Source: Massilia norwichensis
GTDB taxonomy: Bacteria; Pseudomonadota; Gammaproteobacteria; Burkholderiales; Burkholderiaceae_D
Direction of reading: 5' to 3'
Assembly: GCF_024753245.1 (NCBI RefSeq)
Contig: NZ_JANUGX010000026.1
Coordinates: 43,092 to 107,091 of the forward strand
DNA length: 64,000 nt
Every line of letters starts with the position of its first letter. The stretch's first letter is position 1. Of the stretch, positions 51,780 through 64,000 are shown in pieces. The notes beneath the pieces are model-generated. The model had not been told where the DNA came from. It saw only the letters and a program-made list of their open reading frames with translations, and searched no databases. The translations under genes were made by a program, and so were the position numbers.

Positions 51780-52796
51780 ATGAACGCGCTGATTGCACCT
51801 GTCACCAGCACTCCATCCTTCGCGCCCAACCGTTATCACGGCATTCCCATCGGCGCCCTGGCCCCAAGCGGCGAAACCCTGACACCCGAACTGCTGTGGG
51901 CCAGCTTCCAGCTGGAAGCCGAAGACCTGCTGAAGATCGACGGCCGCTGGATCGGCGACGACCGCGAACGCAACCGCCGCATCAACACCGCTTACGCCCG
52001 GCTGTGGCTGGCCGACCAGCGCTTCCAGTGGGCCGGCCTGGCGGCCTTCGCCTCGAAACAGGTCGGCTGCGGCCTGCTGCACAGCGCCGAGATCGTCGAC
52101 GCCCGCCGCCGCGAACGCGAAGCGATCGACGCTTCCATCGGCCATGGATCGGCGCCCGGCGTGCAGTATGGCGCGACCATGAAACAGCTCGCCACCGAAA
52201 TGGCCGGCAGCAGCCTGGCGCGCCGTCTCGGCCACGGCAACACCCACGTCTTCCTCGACATCTATCCGCTGCACCGCTTCTACATGGAGCGCGGCTGGGA
52301 GGCATTCCGCGCCTGCCTGCCGCACCGCCAACTGGCGCGCTACGCGGTGCGCTGGGACGTCGACCGCGGCACCCTGCCCTTTGCGGCGTCTTTTCCCGAG
52401 GTGCTGCGCGGCTTCGAGCAGATCGAAAACGGGCGAATCGCCGACAGCGTCCGTACACAGGCCCAGCACGAGCAGGTGAACATCCTGCAGAAGATCATGT
52501 ACGACGCGCCGGTGATGCAGCTGCTGCTGGACTGGAACCAGCTGGCGTGGGCGACCGATTTCCCTTCCGGTGATTACCAGGCGATTGAGCTCAGCTTGTC
52601 GGCGCAATGCCCGGCGCCGGCCGGTACGACCACCACGTTTTCGAAGGCGCGTTATGCGAAGTTGTGGGATGCGAGCGAGCGCATGCCTTTTGTGTTCGCG
52701 GCGGCGGAGCAGCTGGATGCGCTCTTGGCCGGACCCGAAGGTGCGCAGGTGGAGGCGTCGATCCGCATGATCTCGGGCGGCGCCCTCATTGCGTGA
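51780..52796 (+). CDS. Unassigned soluble protein, 338 aa
   Basis: AGGGAA precedes the ATG. The protein is helical, with no signal peptide or membrane span. Noted segments: ERNRRINTAYARLWLADQRF, QWAGLAAFASKQVGCGLLHS, GNTHVFLDIYPLHRFYMERG and RTQAQHEQVNILQKIMYDAP. The middle resembles, loosely, the DUF2515 proteins known in Firmicutes; I am unsure. It is divergent from the GH16 gene and convergent with purL across a strong hairpin. Function unknown. Confidence 0.65.
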   Translation: MNALIAPVTSTPSFAPNRYHGIPIGALAPSGETLTPELLWASFQLEAEDLLKIDGRWIGDDRERNRRINTAYARLWLADQRFQWAGLAAFASKQVGCGLLHSAEIVDARRREREAIDASIGHGSAPGVQYGATMKQLATEMAGSSLARRLGHGNTHVFLDIYPLHRFYMERGWEAFRACLPHRQLARYAVRWDVDRGTLPFAASFPEVLRGFEQIENGRIADSVRTQAQHEQVNILQKIMYDAPVMQLLLDWNQLAWATDFPSGDYQAIELSLSAQCPAPAGTTTTFSKARYAKLWDASERMPFVFAAAEQLDALLAGPEGAQVEASIRMISGGALIA

Positions 52797-52804
52797 GGCC
52801 GAAA

Positions 52805-52834
52805 AAAAAGCGCCCGGAACTCCGAGCGCTTTTT
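52805..52834. terminator. Bidirectional intrinsic terminator
   Basis: AAAAAGCGC and GCGCTTTTT close a hairpin with A-run and T-run on opposite sides, between the convergent stops at 52796 and 52860. It can end transcription in both directions. Confidence 0.88.
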
Positions 52835-52859
52835 CGTGACGGATCACGCAACCATCAAA

Positions 52860-56873
<4,014 letters not shown>

Positions 56874-57036
56874 GGCTTGAAAGTCGGTTGATGCAGCGTG
56901 GCTGCGGGTGGAAGATAGCCCGCTATTATACAGCGTCGACCATGTGCCCGGCTTTACATTCCTGGAATGGTTGCTGGAACTGCAAGGAGTCGGTATCTTA
57001 GCGGAGGAGACCCGTCGGGCATGGATGAGAAGAAGA

Positions 57037-58680
57037 ATGCAAGAGCATAGTCAACTGAATAGCCAACTGAGCGTACTGGTGGTCGATCCGAACCCCGGCA
57101 TCCGCGCCAATCTGCAGAACATGCTCAACCAGTCGGGCATCACGCGCGTCGAGTATGCTGTCAACGCCGGCACCGCGATCAAGCAGCTCGCGCGCAGGAA
57201 CTACGACGTGGTCCTCTGCGAATACGACCTCGGCGGCGGCAGCGGCAGCGAAGGCCAGGACGGCCAGCAGTTGCTGGAAGACCTGCGCCACCACAAGATC
57301 ATTCCGCCCTGGGCCATCTTCATCATGCTGACCTCGGAGGCCGCGCACGACAAGGTGATCGGCGCGGCCGAGCTGCAGCCCACCGAATACGTCCTCAAAC
57401 CCTTCACCGCCGAGGCCCTGAACCAGCGCATCCAGCGCGCCCTCGCCCGCCGCACGGCGATGCTGCCGGCCTACCAGCAGGTCGCCCAGGGCAATCCGCA
57501 GGCGGCGATCCGCACCTGCATCGACGCCGCCAACACGCAGCCGCGCCACGCCGCCGACTTCGCGCACCTGCGCGCCGAGCTGCACGCCTCGCTGAAGGAA
57601 CACGAACAGGCGGAAGCCGTCTACCGCCAGCTGATCGCCGCTCGGCCGCTGGGTTGGGCGCGTCTCGGCCTGGCGCGCAGCCTGGCTGCGCAAGGCCGCA
57701 CGCTTGACGCAATCGACCTGCTGGAGCAGCTGGTGCGCGACAACCCGCGCCTGATGGCGGCCTACGACCTGCTGGCGCGCTGCTTTGAGGAGCGCGGCGA
57801 ACATGCCCAGGCCCAGAAGACGCTGGAAGAGGCAGTCGGCATCTCGCCCAACATGGTGCGGCGCCTGCGCAAACTGGGCGAGGTCGCGCTCGAGACGGGC
57901 GACATCGCAGCGGCCGAGAAGTCCTTCAAACAGGTCGTCACGCGCTCGCGCTATTCCGAATTCCGCAACCCCGAAGACCACGTCAACCTGGTCAAGGCGC
58001 TGGTGCGCAAGGGCGATGCCCAATCGGCCGCCGGCGTGGTGCGCGACATGGAGCGCTCGCTACGCGGCACGCCGGAACTGGATGCCTGCGTGGCGATCTC
58101 GAACGCCCTGCTGCAGGAAGCCGGCGGCAACCAGGCCGGTGCGATCGCCGGCCTGCGCAGCGCGGTGACGGCGGTGCGGGCGGGAAGCGCGCTGTCGCCG
58201 GGCTTGAAGGTGGGCCTGACCCGTTCGCTGCTGGAGCACCGCATGGACGAGGAGGCGTCGGAGGTCATGCTCACTGCCATGAATGGGCAGGATGGTGGCG
58301 TCACTGCGCAACAGGCGATGAACGTGTTCGTGAAGGCCGGCCGGCCCGACCTGGCCGACGGCATGGGCAAGCAGCTGCGCGCCCAGGCCCAGATCCTGCT
58401 CGGCGTGGCCGACGAGAAGCGCAACATGGGCGACGTGCGCGGCGCCGTGCAGACCCTGCTCGAGGCGCTGCACATGGCGCCGGGGAATCTGCAGGTGATG
58501 ATCGCGGTGGTCGGCGGGATTCTCCGGCAGATCATGGAGATGGGCTGGGACCATCCGTTGGCCGGGCTGTGCACCGAGCAGCTGGAGCGGATCCGGGCGC
58601 TGGATCCGGCGCATCCGCGTTTGCAGGCGCTGGATGAGGAGTTTTTGGCGGCGAAGCGGAAGTATGGTATTTCGACGTAG
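57037..58680 (+). CDS. Receiver-like domain fused to TPR repeats
   Basis: From ATG 57037 the product is 547 residues: a receiver-type domain (about 8-145, LSVLVVDPNPGIRANLQNML, LKPFTAEAL with the Lys) and then TPR-like helical pairs to the end (LGWARLGLARSLAAQGRTLD, LEEAVGISPNMVRRLRKLG). The acceptor position reads VVLCEYDLGGG, with Glu at about residue 62 in place of the usual Asp, so phosphorylation is doubtful. The start could also be 57025. It stands alone and its stop lies inside a REP-like element. Confidence 0.8.
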   Translation: MQEHSQLNSQLSVLVVDPNPGIRANLQNMLNQSGITRVEYAVNAGTAIKQLARRNYDVVLCEYDLGGGSGSEGQDGQQLLEDLRHHKIIPPWAIFIMLTSEAAHDKVIGAAELQPTEYVLKPFTAEALNQRIQRALARRTAMLPAYQQVAQGNPQAAIRTCIDAANTQPRHAADFAHLRAELHASLKEHEQAEAVYRQLIAARPLGWARLGLARSLAAQGRTLDAIDLLEQLVRDNPRLMAAYDLLARCFEERGEHAQAQKTLEEAVGISPNMVRRLRKLGEVALETGDIAAAEKSFKQVVTRSRYSEFRNPEDHVNLVKALVRKGDAQSAAGVVRDMERSLRGTPELDACVAISNALLQEAGGNQAGAIAGLRSAVTAVRAGSALSPGLKVGLTRSLLEHRMDEEASEVMLTAMNGQDGGVTAQQAMNVFVKAGRPDLADGMGKQLRAQAQILLGVADEKRNMGDVRGAVQTLLEALHMAPGNLQVMIAVVGGILRQIMEMGWDHPLAGLCTEQLERIRALDPAHPRLQALDEEFLAAKRKYGIST

Positions 58681-58750
58681 GGTGGGCTCCCCGAGCGCAC
58701 GCCCAAGTTTGCATCATGCGAGCGTCGCACGTGGGCACAGGGTGCCCACC

Positions 58751-58754
<4 letters not shown>
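58677..58754. repeat. REP-like element holding both neighbouring stop codons
   Basis: Arms GTAGGGTGGGC (58677-58687) and GCCCACCCTAC (58744-58754) are perfect inverted repeats around about 56 bases that also contain CACGTGGGCACAG next to the right arm. The left arm includes the TAG of the receiver/TPR gene and the right arm the TAG of the convergent hydantoinase gene. Same word family as 26032-26071. Confidence 0.8.
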
Positions 58755-62362
<3,608 letters not shown>

Positions 62363-62490
62363 GTTCTCTCCATTTGTATTCGGTTTGCCATGCGATAAGC
62401 GCCGCTTATTGTAGTCGCCCAGGGAAAATTCGCGCACGGCGCCGCGATTTTGGCGAAAATGCAGGCTGACGCCCTCTTTCCGGAACGACC

Positions 62491-64000
62491 ATGGATACCC
62501 TGCTCTACACCTGCGACCAGATCCGCGCCATCGAACACGCCGCCCAGGCCCATCTGGCGCCGGGCACGCTGATGGAGCGCGCCGGCGAGGCCGCCGCCGC
62601 GTACGCCCGCGAACTGCTGGCCGGCGAGCCGGGCGGCGCGGTGCTGGTCCTGGCCGGCCCCGGCAACAACGGCGGCGACGGCCTCGAAGTCGCCGCGCAT
62701 CTGGCGCGCGAGGGCTTCGACGTCGAAGTGCTGCACCTGGCGGGCAGCGCCACGCCTTCGTTCGAAACCGGCCGCGCCCTGCAGCGCGCAGGCGATGCGC
62801 AGGTCCGCTTCGTCGACGCGATCCCGCCGGGCCGGCCCTGGCGCCTGGTGGTCGACGCGCTGTTCGGCATCGGCCTGGCGCGCGCCTTGACCGGACAGGC
62901 GCGCGAACTCGCCGTGTGGACCGCATCGCTGGATTGCCCGGTGCTGGCGATCGACGTGCCCAGCGGCCTGGATGCCGATACCGGCACCATCGTCGGCCCG
63001 CACGGCGCGGCGGTGACGGCCACGCATACCATCACCTTCCTCGGCAACAAGCCGGGCCTGCACACCGGCGACGGTTGCGACCATGCGGGCGCGGTACGGG
63101 TCGACATGCTGGGCGCGGACGGCTTGCAACAGGAAGCCGCGCAGGCCGTGCTGAACGGTCCGGCGCTGTTCGCCGAACGGCTGGCGCCGCGCCGCCGCAA
63201 CACGCACAAGGGCAGCTTCGGCGACCTGGTCGTACTCGGGGGGGCGCGCGGCATGCTCGGGGCCGCGGTGCTGGCCGCGCGCGCGGCCCTGCACGGCGGC
63301 GCGGGCCGGGTGTTTGCCGCCACCCTCGATCCGGGCATGCTGCTCGACCCGCTGCAGCCCGAGATCATGTTCCGCGACGCAGCGGGACTGGACTATGCCG
63401 GGCGCAGCGTGGTCGCCGGTCCGGGCATGGGCAATGCGGATGCCGCGATCCACCTGTTCGGCAAGGTGCTGGAAGCGCGCGGGCCGGTGCTGGTCGATGC
63501 GGACGCCTTGAACCTGGCGGCGGCGCGACCCGAACTGGCCGAGCGCCTCTGCGCGCACGGCGGCGAGGTCGTGCTGACGCCGCACCCGTTGGAAGCGGCG
63601 CGCCTGCTCGGGGTCACCGCCTCCATCGTGCAGGCCGACCGTCTCGAACATGCGCGCGAACTGGCGCTGCGCTTCAACAGCGTGGTGGTGCTGAAAGGCG
63701 CCGGCAGCGTGATCGCACGCCCGGACGGCTTTGTTGCCGTCAACACCAGCGGCAACCCAGGGCTGGCCACCGGCGGCAGCGGCGACGTGCTGGCGGGCTT
63801 TTGTGGGGCTTTATTGGCGCAGGGCTGGCCGGCCTGGGAGGCGGCCCTGGGTGCCGTGTGGATGCATGGGGCGGCGGCGGACTGGCTGGTCGAGGATGGG
63901 GCCGGGCCGATCGGCTTGACGGCCGGCGAGCTGCCTCGGGCGATCCGGGCCGTTTTGAATGCCTTGGTAGCGGATGTCGCTAGGTCGGGAACGTGGGCAC
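62491..64000 (+). CDS. nnr: Bifunctional NAD(P)H-hydrate epimerase/dehydratase, cut at the window edge
   Basis: Frame open from ATG 62491 (MDTLLYTCDQIRAIEHAAQA) to base 64000, 503 residues with no stop. The N-terminal YjeF_N domain has AGPGNNGGDGLEVA (epimerase). The C-terminal carbohydrate-kinase-like domain has KGSFGDLVVLGGARGM, LTPHPLEAARLLG and the ADP/ATP-site TGGSGDVLAGF. The enzyme repairs hydrated NADH/NADPH. Family length is about 490-510, so the true end must be close, probably within a REP-like sequence starting at 63993. The gene is divergent from the hydantoinase gene. Confidence 0.93.
   Translation, partial: MDTLLYTCDQIRAIEHAAQAHLAPGTLMERAGEAAAAYARELLAGEPGGAVLVLAGPGNNGGDGLEVAAHLAREGFDVEVLHLAGSATPSFETGRALQRAGDAQVRFVDAIPPGRPWRLVVDALFGIGLARALTGQARELAVWTASLDCPVLAIDVPSGLDADTGTIVGPHGAAVTATHTITFLGNKPGLHTGDGCDHAGAVRVDMLGADGLQQEAAQAVLNGPALFAERLAPRRRNTHKGSFGDLVVLGGARGMLGAAVLAARAALHGGAGRVFAATLDPGMLLDPLQPEIMFRDAAGLDYAGRSVVAGPGMGNADAAIHLFGKVLEARGPVLVDADALNLAAARPELAERLCAHGGEVVLTPHPLEAARLLGVTASIVQADRLEHARELALRFNSVVVLKGAGSVIARPDGFVAVNTSGNPGLATGGSGDVLAGFCGALLAQGWPAWEAALGAVWMHGAAADWLVEDGAGPIGLTAGELPRAIRAVLNALVADVARSGTWA
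63993..64000. repeat. Possible start of a third REP-like element at the window edge
   Basis: GTGGGCAC preceded by AC matches the core of the elements at 26053 and 58731. It is cut by the window end, so only tentative. Confidence 0.3.

Noticed and set aside
62916..63983. 355-aa Arg/Gly-rich frame on the + strand
   Set aside because: Shifted frame inside nnr; the correct frame from 62491 carries the NNGGDG and GSGDVLAG motifs and runs to the window end.

Overview
The window is a high-GC bacterial chromosome segment, most likely from the Massilia/Telluria group of Oxalobacteraceae (Betaproteobacteria, Burkholderiales). This is an inference from the run mltG-tmk-holB-pilZ-tatD, the pair ygfZ-DUF4936, lipid A genes (lpxO-like, lpxD) and codon/GC style, not from a database search. 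I see no rRNA, tRNA, CRISPR, prophage or complete insertion sequence. The only recombination-type gene is a lone tyrosine-recombinase-fold protein at 23.1 kb.

Layout. 0-2.8 kb: an operon resembling Fap functional-amyloid loci. It has a Gly/Ala-rich repetitive protein cut by the window edge, a small exported protein with a matching C-terminal motif, a truncated C39 (FapD-like) peptidase, and a FapF-like coiled-coil plus beta-barrel outer-membrane protein. The peptidase and barrel genes look fused by a deletion. 2.8-10.7 kb: lpxO-like hydroxylase, small proteins, a LuxR-type regulator, two lipoproteins (one a zinc metalloprotease), a PRMT-like methyltransferase, a PAS-GAF-GGDEF diguanylate cyclase and an ankyrin protein. 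10.7-16.3 kb: leftward housekeeping run mltG, tmk, holB, pilZ, a GNAT acetyltransferase, a membrane protein and tatD. 16.3-18.5 kb: rightward ygfZ, DUF4936, NRDE/TANGO2. 18.5-23.1 kb: a TetR regulator and an SDR gene sharing near-identical palindromic operators, a low-complexity protein, and an SDR-SDR-Dabb operon. 23.1-29.5 kb: the recombinase, two MFS transporters facing each other across a hairpin-rich repeat, and a bifunctional beta-oxidation enzyme. 29.5-33.4 kb: AraC-DUF817-GNAT operon and a glutathione transferase. 33.4-36.6 kb: GntR(YtrA)-ABC-permease operon with a clear operator. 36.7-39.8 kb: SoxYZ-like carrier, zinc hydrolase and flavocytochrome-c-type flavoprotein operon. 39.8-46.3 kb: acyl-CoA ligase, then selO (apparent ATT start), msrB, yciB, bolA and two tandem parvulins. 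46.3-52.8 kb: hybrid histidine kinase, a stand-alone lpxD, a GH16 glucanase with LacI-type operator palindromes, and an unassigned protein. 52.8-64 kb: purL, a response-regulator/TPR protein, a 5-oxoprolinase-type hydantoinase and the metabolite-repair gene nnr (cut by the window edge).

How it fits together. Much of the window is core metabolism and envelope biology (peptidoglycan, lipid A, DNA replication, purines, redox repair, Fe-S/folate repair). Between these blocks sit small accessory operons with their own regulator and visible operator. The strongest candidate for an under-described system is the Fap-like locus at the left edge, where two exported proteins share a C-terminal signature next to a C39 peptidase remnant and a FapF-like pore. 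Second candidates are the compact SoxYZ/hydrolase/FCSD operon, which has no dehydrogenase or cytochrome partner nearby, and the recombinase-fold protein that lacks two conserved histidines and is preceded by a pair of 13-bp direct repeats.
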